Source: Polaribacter sp. KT25b (GTDB lineage Bacteria > Bacteroidota > Bacteroidia > Flavobacteriales > Flavobacteriaceae). From it: a DNA stretch of 64,000 bases. The notes beneath the pieces were generated by a model. The model did no database searches. It worked only from the letters and a program-made list of their open reading frames with translations, and was not told where the DNA came from. Each line of letters opens with the position of its first letter. Position 1 is the first letter of the stretch. A program made the position numbers and the translations under genes. Below are positions 26,951 through 35,804 of the stretch, in pieces. Location: assembly GCF_900105145.1 (NCBI RefSeq), contig NZ_LT629752.1, positions 3,601,501 to 3,665,500 of the forward strand, written 5' to 3'.

Positions 26951-29176
26951 GTGAAAAAATACATTCAAAAAATAATTGTCATCCTTTTTATTTTTGTTGC
27001 TGCTTATTCTTGTAGTACAAAAAAAGATACTGTTATCAGCAGAAATTTTCATGCTATAACCACAAAATACAATGTTTTATTCAATGGCCAAGAGTCGTTT
27101 AATAAAGGTATTGAAAATATTAACAATAATTATAAAGACGATTGGTTTAGCCGTTTACCAATAGAACCAATTGTTTTTGAAGAAGACAAAATTGTAATGG
27201 CTTCTTTTAATTCTGGGCCTGGAGCTGGTTTTGGCGGAGCGCCAAAAGAAGAAAAAGAACTAACCACCTTTGAAAGAGCCGAAGAAAAAGCCGTAAAAGC
27301 CATTCAAAAACATGGCATGAATATTAACGGAACAGAACATAATAGACAAATAGACAACGCTTATTTATTGTTAGGTAAATCTCGCTATTATTCTCAACGT
27401 TTTGTTCCGGCAATTGATGCTTTTAATTATGTAATTGCAAATTATCCGCAAGCGGATTTAATTGCAGAAACTAAAATATGGAGAGCAAAAGCAAATACAA
27501 GAATTGATAATGAAGAAACCGCTATTGAAGCAATGAAATTATTGTTGTTTGTTAGAGACACTTTTGAAGCTAATTTGCCAGATAGAATTAAAGAACAAGC
27601 GCATACAACTTTAGCAATGGCATATGTAAAAAGCGATAGTATGCAAAAAGCTAAAAAACACTTACAATTAGCAACTAGAACTTTAAAAGATAGAGATCAA
27701 GGCGCAAGAAACCTTTTTGTTTTAGGGCAAATGTTTAGTGATGAAAATAAAAAAGATTCTGCTTTTTATGTTTTTAATAAGTTGGCAAACTTTAAAAAAG
27801 CACCTTACAAATATAAAATTCACGCAAATATAGAATTGGCAAAAAATTTCTCTAAAGATTCTTTATCAACAACTTTATTAGAAAGAATGCAAAAGTTGAT
27901 TAAAAACAGAGATAATAGACCTTATTTAGACGAATTGTATTATCAAACAGCTGTTTTACATCAAAATAATGATAGTATTACGTTGGCTTTAGAGAATTAT
28001 AATAATTCGTTAAGAGCAAATAACGGAAGTGATAAACAGAAAACATTTACTTATGAAAATTTAGGTGATTTGTATTTTAAAAATTCAGAATATCAATATG
28101 CAAGTGCTTATTATGATAGCGTTTTACAAGTCTCTAAAGATAGTTTAGATATTAGAATTAGACGAATTAAAAGAAAACACAGAAACTTAGCATCCTTAAT
28201 TAAGTTCGAAGAAATTGTTACTATAAACGATAGTATTGTAAAAATTGCATCTTTATCTAAAGACGAACAAAAACAATACTTTGAAAACTATATAAAAAAG
28301 TTAAAGAAGATTGATGAAGATGCTGCACAACTACGTTTAAATCAAATGGCATTTGGTAATGCTGCTATTGGTTTACAATCTGGCAAAAAAGGAAACTGGT
28401 ATTTTTACAATAATCAATCGTTATCTTTTGGTAAAACCGAATTTAAAAAAGTTTGGGGAAACAGAAGATTAGAAGATAATTGGAGATGGTCCGAAAAAGC
28501 AACTTCTGGTAAAACATCCGTAGAAGATGCTGCGCAAACTAATGCAGTAAATTTAAGATACGATTTAGATACCTATTTAAGCACCATTCCTGATAAAAAA
28601 GAAACTATAGACAGTTTAAAAATTGATAGAAATCAAGCTTTATATGAACTCGGTTTAATTTATAAAGAACAATTTAAAAATCAGAATTTAGCAAGATTAC
28701 GATTAGAAAGATTGGCAACTTTAAATCCGAAGGAAGAATTAATTTTACCCATAAACTGGCATTTATATCAAATTTATAACAATTTAGGTGATACAGAAAC
28801 ATCTGAAATTTATAAAAATGTAATTCTTACAAAATATCCAGATACTAAGTTTGCACAAATAATTTTAAATCCGAATAAAAACGTTGAACAAGAAGAAAAA
28901 ACTGCCATTAATGAAATAGAAAAAACTTACAAAGAAATGTACTATTTGTACAAAGAAGGTAAATTTGAAGAAGCAGTTTTAAATATTGATGCGTTTATTA
29001 TTACCATACCAAATTCTAATTTAGTTCCTAAGTTTGAACTTTTAAAAGCATACGCAATTGGTAAATTTAAAGACATAAAAACTTATAAAACTGCATTAGA
29101 GTTTGTTGCTGTAAGTTATGGTAACACAGAAGAGGGCAAAAAAGCAAAAGAAATTATAATTCAGATAGGAAAATAG
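26951..29176 (+). CDS. sprE: Type IX secretion/gliding motility TPR lipoprotein SprE/PorW
   Basis: The 741-residue protein starts at a GTG (26951) with a lipoprotein signal (VAAYSC, C21). The mature N-terminus contains YNVLFNGQESFNKG and DWFSRLPIEPI, which I recognise from the SprE (Flavobacterium) and PorW (Porphyromonas) family. Several tetratricopeptide repeats follow, for example AYLLLGKSRYYSQRFVPAID and TYENLGDLYFKNSEYQYASA. SprE/PorW is a periplasmic-facing outer-membrane lipoprotein needed for type IX secretion and gliding. It lies 24 bp upstream of the bactofilin gene, so the two are probably co-transcribed. Confidence 0.85.
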   Translation: MKKYIQKIIVILFIFVAAYSCSTKKDTVISRNFHAITTKYNVLFNGQESFNKGIENINNNYKDDWFSRLPIEPIVFEEDKIVMASFNSGPGAGFGGAPKEEKELTTFERAEEKAVKAIQKHGMNINGTEHNRQIDNAYLLLGKSRYYSQRFVPAIDAFNYVIANYPQADLIAETKIWRAKANTRIDNEETAIEAMKLLLFVRDTFEANLPDRIKEQAHTTLAMAYVKSDSMQKAKKHLQLATRTLKDRDQGARNLFVLGQMFSDENKKDSAFYVFNKLANFKKAPYKYKIHANIELAKNFSKDSLSTTLLERMQKLIKNRDNRPYLDELYYQTAVLHQNNDSITLALENYNNSLRANNGSDKQKTFTYENLGDLYFKNSEYQYASAYYDSVLQVSKDSLDIRIRRIKRKHRNLASLIKFEEIVTINDSIVKIASLSKDEQKQYFENYIKKLKKIDEDAAQLRLNQMAFGNAAIGLQSGKKGNWYFYNNQSLSFGKTEFKKVWGNRRLEDNWRWSEKATSGKTSVEDAAQTNAVNLRYDLDTYLSTIPDKKETIDSLKIDRNQALYELGLIYKEQFKNQNLARLRLERLATLNPKEELILPINWHLYQIYNNLGDTETSEIYKNVILTKYPDTKFAQIILNPNKNVEQEEKTAINEIEKTYKEMYYLYKEGKFEEAVLNIDAFIITIPNSNLVPKFELLKAYAIGKFKDIKTYKTALEFVAVSYGNTEEGKKAKEIIIQIGK

Positions 29177-29200
29177 TTTTAATAAAACGAACCGAAAACT

Positions 29201-29575
29201 ATGGAAAGAAATGTAATAGCTAAAAATACCGTTATTGTTGGAGAAATAAAATCTGATGGAGATTTTAGAATTGATGGCACTTTAGAAGGTAATTTAACAA
29301 CTAAAGGAAAAATTATTATTGGCGCTACAGGTATTGTGAAAGGAGATCTTACAGCAACTACTGCAAATATAGAAGGTACAAGTTCTGGAAACTTAATTAT
29401 AGAAAAAACCTTAACAGTAAAAGCTATTGCAAAAATTTCTGGAAATGTTATTGTAGGAAAACTTTCTATAGAACCAGGTGCAGATTTTAACGCAAGTTGT
29501 GTTATGAAAGGAGATATAAATAAAACGGAAAGCATTGATGGAAAAGAATCCAAAATCAAAAAAACCTTTAAATAA
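29201..29575 (+). CDS. Bactofilin (polymer-forming cytoskeletal protein)
   Basis: The 124-residue protein is a right-handed beta-helix of regularly spaced glycines and hydrophobics (GEIKSDGDFRIDGTLEGNLT, then further turns), flanked by short polar ends. This is the bactofilin fold, which polymerises without nucleotides and scaffolds cell-shape or envelope machines. It is encoded between sprE/porW and the AtpZ-like gene, and its last 38 bp overlap the latter in another frame. The overlap implies strong coupling between the genes. Confidence 0.92.
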   Translation: MERNVIAKNTVIVGEIKSDGDFRIDGTLEGNLTTKGKIIIGATGIVKGDLTATTANIEGTSSGNLIIEKTLTVKAIAKISGNVIVGKLSIEPGADFNASCVMKGDINKTESIDGKESKIKKTFK

Positions 29576-29756
29576 AGCTATTCAACTTTCTGGAGCGGGT
29601 TTACAAATGGGGTTAACTATTTATCTTGGTTTTCTTTTAGGAAAATGGCTAGATAAAATTTTTGAAACTGCTTTTTTAAAAGAAACAGTTACACTCCTTG
29701 CTATTTTTTTAGCTATGTATTCGTTAATAAAACAAGCAAACAGAATTAATGATTAA
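29538..29756 (+). CDS. AtpZ/AtpI-like small membrane protein
   Basis: The 72-residue protein has two membrane helices (about 20-38 and 46-63) joined by a short loop, with GLTIYLGFLLGKWLDKIF near the first helix. This is typical of the AtpZ/AtpI family, which assists ATP synthase assembly or magnesium and calcium uptake. I use the ATG at 29538 and not the TTG one codon upstream. It overlaps the bactofilin gene by 38 bp and the DUF6168 gene by 8 bp, and it leads into the ATP synthase operon. Confidence 0.85.
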   Translation: MEKNPKSKKPLNKAIQLSGAGLQMGLTIYLGFLLGKWLDKIFETAFLKETVTLLAIFLAMYSLIKQANRIND

Positions 29757-30138
29757 AACAATTTTTCTGTATACCGTAATTTTCTTTTCTCTTTTTTTTA
29801 TAAGCTTTTTTCTACATGAAAATTACATTGAAAAAGCAGCAATTATTTTACCTTTTTCTTTACGTAAAATCTACCTTTTTCACTTAGGATTTTCGCTACT
29901 AATTTGTATTAACTTTAAAGTGTTTTCTTCTGTTGATAAAATCTTTCCACAACTTGGTTTTATCTATTTAGGGACCATTTTTTTAAAAATTGTGCTATTT
30001 AGCGCTTTCTTCTATACATCAATATTTACGGGAGACAACCTATCTCAAACAGCTAGAATATCACTATTTATTCCGATGATTATTTTTTTATTAACAGAAG
30101 CGATTTTTGTTTCTAAAATTTTGAATAATAAGCAATAA
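29749..30138 (+). CDS. DUF6168-family membrane protein
   Basis: The 129-residue protein has four hydrophobic helices and resembles the DUF6168 family seen between atpZ-like and atpB genes in Flavobacteriaceae. By position it may take the place of AtpI, which has four helices in other bacteria. Sequence identity to AtpI is not evident. It overlaps the AtpZ-like gene by 8 bp and ends 80 bp before atpB, with the atpB promoter in between. Confidence 0.75.
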   Translation: MIKTIFLYTVIFFSLFFISFFLHENYIEKAAIILPFSLRKIYLFHLGFSLLICINFKVFSSVDKIFPQLGFIYLGTIFLKIVLFSAFFYTSIFTGDNLSQTARISLFIPMIIFLLTEAIFVSKILNNKQ

Positions 30139-30161
30139 TAAAAAATATATTAAAAAAGGGT

Positions 30162-30190
30162 TTGTAGTTTTGATTAATTACGTATTTTTG
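30162..30190 (+). promoter_or_regulatory. Promoter of the atpBEFHAG operon
   Basis: TTG (30162-30164) and TATTTTTG (30183-30190) are separated by 18 bp, a good Bacteroidota consensus. The predicted start is near 30195, leaving a leader of about 24 nt before the atpB ATG. Confidence 0.65.
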
Positions 30191-30218
30191 CGCCGAATTT
30201 AGAAAGCGTATTTTAACA

Positions 30219-31355
30219 ATGAAGATTGCACAAAAAACAATCAAATTCCTTACAATTGCAGCAATAGCCCTCTTTACGGCTACGAGCTTTGCTAGTGGAA
30301 CAGACAAGAAACACGACAAGCAAAACGATGGTGGGCGTGTAAATACGAAAGAGAAAGTTGATGCCTACATAAAACATCACGTAAAAGATTCTCACGACTT
30401 TTCTCTGTATTCATATACAGGTGATGATGGAGAAAGACATCATAAAGGTTTTCCTTTACCAGTTATTTTATGGACAAGCGAAGGTTTAGTAACATTTATG
30501 TCTTCAGAGTTTCATCACAATGATGATGGTCACGTAATCGTAGAGAAAAAAGGATTGAAATTCGTAAAAGTTCATAGTAAAATATTAGAATTAGATGAAG
30601 GTGCAGCAAGTGTTTCTTTTGATGAAACGCATCATCCAATAAACGCACACAAGGTTTTGGATTTTTCAATTACCAAAAGTGTTGTAGGTGTCTTACTAAT
30701 CGGTTTGTTAATGTTTTTAGGTTTTGTTAGATTAGCAAAACAATACAAAACAAAACAAATACCAACCGGTTTTGCAAGAGTTCTAGAGCCTTTGGTCTTA
30801 TACGTTAGAGATGAGATTGCTAGACCTAATATTGGAAATAAACATTATAGAAGATTCACTGGATATTTACTAACTGTATTTTTCTTTATTTGGGCTTCAA
30901 ATTTATTGGGTTTAATGCCATTTGGTTTTAATATTACTGGTCAAATAGCAATTACAGCAGCCTTAGCTATTTTTACTTTAGTAATTTATTCGTTTAGTGG
31001 AAATAAAGGATATTGGATGCATATGCTATGGATGCCAGGGGTTCCTGTGTTAATTCGTCCAGTTTTAGCAATTATAGAATTGGCTGGAGCATTATTAATC
31101 AAACCATTTTCATTATTAGTGCGTTTGTTCGCAAATATTACTGCAGGTCACATTGTGGTTATGAGTTTAATAGCAATAATGTTTACACTAAAAGAAACTA
31201 TGGGAGTTGCAGGAGCAACATTCCTTTCTGTAGTGTTATCATTTTTAATAATATTAATTGAGATTTTAGTGGCTTTCTTGCAAGCATATATCTTTACAAT
31301 GCTTTCAGCATTATTTATTGGTATGGCAGTAGAAGAACATGAAGAGGCTCATTAA
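30219..31355 (+). CDS. atpB: ATP synthase F0 subunit a
   Basis: The 378-residue subunit a is longer than the E. coli protein (about 270). The extra part is N-terminal: a signal-like helix (about residues 1-25, ending TSFAS) and a hydrophilic, histidine-rich periplasmic region up to about residue 145. This extension is typical of Bacteroidota. The core helices follow, and PFSLLVRLFANITAGH contains the essential arginine facing the c-ring. The product forms the proton half-channels. It starts 24 nt after the predicted transcript start. Confidence 0.95.
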   Translation: MKIAQKTIKFLTIAAIALFTATSFASGTDKKHDKQNDGGRVNTKEKVDAYIKHHVKDSHDFSLYSYTGDDGERHHKGFPLPVILWTSEGLVTFMSSEFHHNDDGHVIVEKKGLKFVKVHSKILELDEGAASVSFDETHHPINAHKVLDFSITKSVVGVLLIGLLMFLGFVRLAKQYKTKQIPTGFARVLEPLVLYVRDEIARPNIGNKHYRRFTGYLLTVFFFIWASNLLGLMPFGFNITGQIAITAALAIFTLVIYSFSGNKGYWMHMLWMPGVPVLIRPVLAIIELAGALLIKPFSLLVRLFANITAGHIVVMSLIAIMFTLKETMGVAGATFLSVVLSFLIILIEILVAFLQAYIFTMLSALFIGMAVEEHEEAH

Positions 31356-31369
31356 TCAAATTTGTTTAA

Positions 31370-31582
<213 letters not shown>

Positions 31583-31598
31583 TAGAATCAAAAGAAAA

Positions 31599-31637
31599 AA
31601 AACACAATTTATAACGGTTGGTTATAAATTGTGTTTT
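31599..31637 (+). terminator. Intercistronic hairpin between atpE and atpF
   Basis: A perfect 17-bp stem (31599-31615 with 31621-31637) has a 5-nt GGTTG loop and ends in TTTT. The stem is AT-rich. It could be a partial terminator or a 3'-end stabiliser that gives more atpE message, which would suit the multi-copy c-ring. Confidence 0.65.
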
Positions 31638-31681
31638 AAAATTAAACAAATCAAAAAAATAAAAAGTAATTATTTAATAGT

Positions 31682-32182
31682 ATGGAAGCATTGTTAAACG
31701 ATTTTTCACCTGGGTTATTTATAGTTCAAACAATCTTATTGTTAATCTTAATTGGTTTAATGGTAAAGTTTGCTTGGAAACCAATTATGAATTCTTTAGA
31801 AGAAAGAGAGTCTGGAATTGAAGACGCATTGGCTGCTGCAGAAAATGCACGTAAAGAAATGCAAAACTTAAATGCAGACAACGAAAGATTATTAAAAGAA
31901 GCAAGAGAAGAAAGAGACGCAATGATGAAAGAAGCTAGACATATTAGCGATAATATGATTGCAGAAGCTAAAGAAGATGCAAAAGAAGTTACAGCTACAT
32001 TAATTGAAAAAGCACAAGCTTCTATTCAGCAAGAAAAGCAAGCTGCATTAGCTGAAATTAAAAAGAGCGTTGCAGAATTATCTATTAGTATTGCAGAATC
32101 AGTAATTAAAAAAGAATTATCTAACAAGAAAGATCAACTAGACTTAGTTGAAGGAATCTTAAAAGATGTTACTTTAAACTAA
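31682..32182 (+). CDS. atpF: ATP synthase F0 subunit b
   Basis: The 166-residue subunit has one N-terminal membrane helix (about residues 12-30) and then a long charged coiled coil, for example ARKEMQNLNADNERLLKEAR. It forms the peripheral stalk that holds F1 against F0. Length and layout are normal. It follows a 99-bp spacer holding the atpE-atpF hairpin and precedes atpH by 7 bp. Confidence 0.93.
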   Translation: MEALLNDFSPGLFIVQTILLLILIGLMVKFAWKPIMNSLEERESGIEDALAAAENARKEMQNLNADNERLLKEAREERDAMMKEARHISDNMIAEAKEDAKEVTATLIEKAQASIQQEKQAALAEIKKSVAELSISIAESVIKKELSNKKDQLDLVEGILKDVTLN

Positions 32183-32189
32183 GTAGAGT

Positions 32190-32747
32190 ATGAAAGACGC
32201 AAGAGCAGCAATACGTTATGCAAAAGCAATTTTAAATCTAGCTAAAGATTCTAAAGAAGAAACTGCGGTAAATGACGATATGTTATTTATTAGCAAAACA
32301 ATTTCTGAAAATGATGAATTTGAGGTGATGTTAAATAGCCCTATTGTTAAAATTTCTGATAAAATAAATATTTTAAATGCAATATTTAAAGGAAAAGTAA
32401 ACAATATTACTCTTGGCCTATTTCATTTATTACAAGACAATAAAAGAATATCAATGTTATATTCTATTGCAAAACAATATGCAATAATTTATGATTTTGA
32501 TAAGCATATGCAAGTTGCTAAGGTTACTACAGCAGTGCCTTTAACAAAAGAAATTGAAACAAAAGTTTTAGCAAAAATCGTTACTTTAACTGGCGATAAA
32601 GCAAACCTAGAAAACGAAGTTAATCCAAATATATTAGGCGGATTTATTTTGCGTGTAGGAGATATGCAATACGATGCAAGTATCTCTAATTATTTAAACG
32701 AATTGAAAAAGGAATTTGACAATAGTCATTATATTCCAAAAATATAA
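32190..32747 (+). CDS. atpH: ATP synthase F1 subunit delta
   Basis: The 185-residue protein matches OSCP/delta, with an N-terminal six-helix domain (AAIRYAKAILNLAKDSKEET) and the C-terminal NPNILGGFILRVGDMQYDAS signature. It links the top of F1 to the b stalk. It lies 7 bp after atpF. The following 74-bp spacer contains a heptamer repeat before atpA. Confidence 0.93.
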   Translation: MKDARAAIRYAKAILNLAKDSKEETAVNDDMLFISKTISENDEFEVMLNSPIVKISDKINILNAIFKGKVNNITLGLFHLLQDNKRISMLYSIAKQYAIIYDFDKHMQVAKVTTAVPLTKEIETKVLAKIVTLTGDKANLENEVNPNILGGFILRVGDMQYDASISNYLNELKKEFDNSHYIPKI

Positions 32748-32782
32748 GTAGCAGTAAGCTATAAGCTCTATGTGTTGTGCAT

Positions 32783-32810
32783 AAAGCTTAAAGCCCAAAG
32801 CCTAAAGCAA
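32783..32810 (+). repeat. Four tandem heptamers AAAGCNN before atpA
   Basis: AAAGCTT, AAAGCCC, AAAGCCT and AAAGCAA follow one another without gaps, ending 11 bp before the atpA ATG. The first five bases are identical in all four units and the last two vary. Confidence 0.7.
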
Positions 32811-32821
32811 ATTTTAAAAAG

Positions 32822-34399
32822 ATGGCAAGTATTAAACCAGCTGAAGTATCAGCAATTTTAAAGCAACAGTTAACAAGTTTTGAAGCTAAAGCTACTTTAA
32901 ATGAAGTAGGAACTGTTTTACAAGTAGGAGATGGAATTGCTCGTGTTTACGGTCTTTCTAATGTTCAATATGGTGAATTAGTAGAATTCGATAACGGATT
33001 AGAAGGTATCGTATTAAATTTAGAAGAAGACAACGTAGGTGTTGTATTATTAGGAGCTTCTACTTCTATTAGAGAAGGTTCTAATGTAAAACGTACAGAT
33101 CGTATTGCTTCTCTAAAAGCAGGAGAAGGAATTGTTGGTAGAGTTGTAGATACTTTAGGAAGCCCAATTGATGGTAAAGGACCAATTACAGGTAAAACTT
33201 ACGAAATGCCTTTAGAGCGTAGAGCTCCTGGAGTTATTTATAGAGAGCCAGTTACAGAGCCATTACAAACTGGTATTAAATCTATTGATGCAATGATTCC
33301 TGTTGGTAGAGGTCAACGTGAGTTGATAATTGGAGATAGACAAACAGGTAAATCTACAGTTGCTTTAGATACTATTTTAAATCAAAAAGAATTTTACGAT
33401 GCTGGTAACCCAGTATATTGTATATATGTAGCTATTGGTCAAAAAGCTTCTACTGTTGCTGCAATTGCAAACATGTTAGAAGAAAGAGGCGCATTAGCTT
33501 ACACAACAATTGTTGCTGCAAATGCATCAGATCCTGCTGCAATGCAAGTTTATGCACCATTTGCTGGAGCTGCAATTGGAGAATATTTTAGAGATTCTGG
33601 AAGACCAGCTTTAATTGTTTTTGATGATTTATCTAAACAAGCAGTTGCCTACCGTGAAATTTCTTTATTATTAAGAAGACCACCAGGACGTGAGGCATAT
33701 CCTGGAGATGTATTTTACTTACACTCAAGATTATTAGAGCGTGCTGCAAAAGTTATTAATGATGATAAAATTGCAAGTGAAATGAACGATTTACCAGATT
33801 CTTTAAAAGGAATTGTAAAAGGTGGAGGTTCTTTAACTGCATTACCAATTATTGAAACTCAAGCAGGAGACGTTTCTGCATATATTCCAACAAACGTAAT
33901 TTCGATTACAGATGGTCAAATTTTCTTAGATGGAGATTTATTTAACTCTGGTGTTCGTCCAGCAATTAACGTAGGTATTTCTGTATCTCGTGTTGGTGGT
34001 AATGCACAGATTAAATCTATGAAAAAAGTATCTGGTACTTTAAAACTAGATCAAGCACAGTTTCGTGAATTAGAAGCATTTGCTAAATTTGGTTCTGATT
34101 TAGATGCAGCTACTATGAGTGTAATATCTAAAGGACAGCGTAACGTTGAAATCTTAAAACAAGCTCAAAATGATCCATTTACAGTAGAAGATCAAGTTGC
34201 TATTATTTATGCAGGTTCTAAAAACTTATTAAAGGATGTTCCTGTAAATCAAGTTAAGAAATTCGAGAAAGATTATATCGATTATTTAAACGCAAAGCAT
34301 AGAGATGCTTTAGATATTTTAAAATCAGGTAAATTAACACCTGAAGTTACTGCAACATTAGAATCAGCAGCTGAAGAAATTTCTAAACATTTTAATTAG
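32822..34399 (+). CDS. atpA: ATP synthase F1 subunit alpha
   Basis: The 525-residue subunit has the beta-barrel N-terminal domain, the nucleotide-binding domain with P-loop GDRQTGKST (171-179), and the alpha-type [17 protein letters not shown] signature near residue 380. It forms the non-catalytic nucleotide sites of the F1 hexamer. The catalytic beta subunit (atpD) and epsilon (atpC) are not in the window, as is usual in this family where they form a separate locus. Confidence 0.96.
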   Translation: MASIKPAEVSAILKQQLTSFEAKATLNEVGTVLQVGDGIARVYGLSNVQYGELVEFDNGLEGIVLNLEEDNVGVVLLGASTSIREGSNVKRTDRIASLKAGEGIVGRVVDTLGSPIDGKGPITGKTYEMPLERRAPGVIYREPVTEPLQTGIKSIDAMIPVGRGQRELIIGDRQTGKSTVALDTILNQKEFYDAGNPVYCIYVAIGQKASTVAAIANMLEERGALAYTTIVAANASDPAAMQVYAPFAGAAIGEYFRDSGRPALIVFDDLSKQAVAYREISLLLRRPPGREAYPGDVFYLHSRLLERAAKVINDDKIASEMNDLPDSLKGIVKGGGSLTALPIIETQAGDVSAYIPTNVISITDGQIFLDGDLFNSGVRPAINVGISVSRVGGNAQIKSMKKVSGTLKLDQAQFRELEAFAKFGSDLDAATMSVISKGQRNVEILKQAQNDPFTVEDQVAIIYAGSKNLLKDVPVNQVKKFEKDYIDYLNAKHRDALDILKSGKLTPEVTATLESAAEEISKHFN

Positions 34400-34428
34400 A
34401 AATTAGTTTGTAGACGTTAAAAAATAAA

Positions 34429-34463
34429 ACTAACGACTAGTAACTATTAACTAACAACTAAGA
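34429..34463 (+). repeat. Five tandem heptamers ACTANNN before atpG
   Basis: ACTAACG, ACTAGTA, ACTATTA, ACTAACA and ACTAAGA follow one another without gaps and end 1 bp before the atpG ATG. The first four bases are constant. The unit sequence differs from that before atpA but the 7-bp period is the same. Confidence 0.7.
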
Positions 34464-34464
34464 A

Positions 34465-35331
34465 ATGGCAAACTTAAAAGAAATACGTAATAGAATTACT
34501 TCTATAAAATCAACTATGCAGATTACATCTGCCATGAAAATGGTATCTGCTGCAAAGTTGAAAAAAGCACAAGATGCAATTACGGCAATGCGCCCTTATT
34601 CATCTAAACTAACTGAATTATTGCAAAGTTTAAGTGCAACTTTAGATAGTGATGCTAGTGGAGCATATTCTAATCAAAAAGAAATTTCTAAAGTTTTAAT
34701 TGTAGCTATAACTTCTAACAGAGGTTTATGTGGTGGTTTTAACTCGTCAATAACTAAAGAAGTTATTAACACTGTTCAAGAGAAATACAGTGATGTTAAT
34801 GTTGACATATTATCTATTGGTAAAAAAGGAGCAGATATTTTAGGTAGAAAATTTAATATTATTGAAAGCAGAAATGATGTTTATGATAATTTAACTTTTG
34901 ATAATATTTCTGTAATTGCAGAAAAGTTAATGAGTCTTTTTACTAACGGTACTTACGATAGAATTGAATTAGTTTATAATCAATTTAAAAATGCGGCAAC
35001 TCAAATTACACAAGTTGAGCAATTTTTACCTATTAAACCTATTGATGATATTGAAACATCAGCTGTAAATTCTGATTATATCTTTGAGCCATCTAAAGAA
35101 GAAATAGTTTTAGCATTAATTCCTAAATCTTTAAAAACTCAATTATATAAAGCAATTAGAGATAGTTTTGCTTCAGAACATGGTGCTCGTATGACAGCAA
35201 TGCATAAAGCAACTGATAACGCACAAGATTTAAGAGACGATTTACTGTTAACTTACAACAAAGCACGTCAAGCGGCAATTACCAACGAAATCTTAGAGAT
35301 TGTTGGTGGTGCAGAAGCATTAAATAATTAG
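34465..35331 (+). CDS. atpG: ATP synthase F1 subunit gamma
   Basis: The 288-residue central-stalk subunit has the conserved N-terminal helix (RNRITSIKSTMQITSAMKMV), a middle domain with SNRGLCGGFNSSI, and the C-terminal helix containing EHGARMTAMHKATDNA. It rotates inside the alpha-beta hexamer. It is the last gene of the operon and is followed by a strong terminator. Confidence 0.95.
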   Translation: MANLKEIRNRITSIKSTMQITSAMKMVSAAKLKKAQDAITAMRPYSSKLTELLQSLSATLDSDASGAYSNQKEISKVLIVAITSNRGLCGGFNSSITKEVINTVQEKYSDVNVDILSIGKKGADILGRKFNIIESRNDVYDNLTFDNISVIAEKLMSLFTNGTYDRIELVYNQFKNAATQITQVEQFLPIKPIDDIETSAVNSDYIFEPSKEEIVLALIPKSLKTQLYKAIRDSFASEHGARMTAMHKATDNAQDLRDDLLLTYNKARQAAITNEILEIVGGAEALNN

Positions 35332-35368
35332 ATTTATACTTCTGTAAACACAGAATCTTATAAAGTAC

Positions 35369-35405
35369 AAAGAGCTTATCAAAATTTTGATAAGCTCTTT
35401 TTTTA
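35369..35405 (+). terminator. Terminator of the ATP synthase operon
   Basis: A perfect 32-bp palindrome (AAAGAGCTTATCAAAA and its complement, 35369-35400) runs into a tract of eight T. It lies 38 bp after the atpG stop. Confidence 0.85.
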
Positions 35406-35804
35406 TATCTTAACATTTAAAATTATTTAAGAACCTGTAAAAATTAAACCCTAAAAATTATATCAATATTTGTAATTATGATTCTATTTTATAAATTTGA
35501 AAATATAAAGTTTGAAGAATTCTACCATTTATAATTACATCAGCAATCAATAATAATTAGACTTAAGGTCATCAGAAATTAAAAAAATTTACTTTTGACT
35601 TGAAAACAAATGAAGCATTAATTAGTTACATTGTAAAAGGAAAAACAAAATACTTCAAAATATAATCTATCAAAAAATAGAATTCTGTATTTTACCCAAA
35701 AATCTAAAAACCTCATTATTATTTAGTTAACAATAGTTATTCAGAACATATTTTTTGGCACGCAATTTGAATATTCATAAGCATAACCATTAAATTGAAA
35801 GCTT
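35406..35804. other. 399-bp AT-rich gap without a recognisable gene
   Basis: Both strands carry only short open stretches. One plus-strand stretch of about 32 codons, ending in a TAA near 35664, reads like coding sequence (FDLKTNEALISYIVKG) but has no start and no partner, so it may be a relic. No clear promoter for the lipoprotein gene at 35805 was found. Confidence 0.5.

Noticed and set aside
35578..35664. Short coding-like stretch in the gap after atpG
   Set aside because: About 32 codons without a start or a detectable partner. It could be a gene relic, but the evidence is too thin to annotate as a pseudogene.
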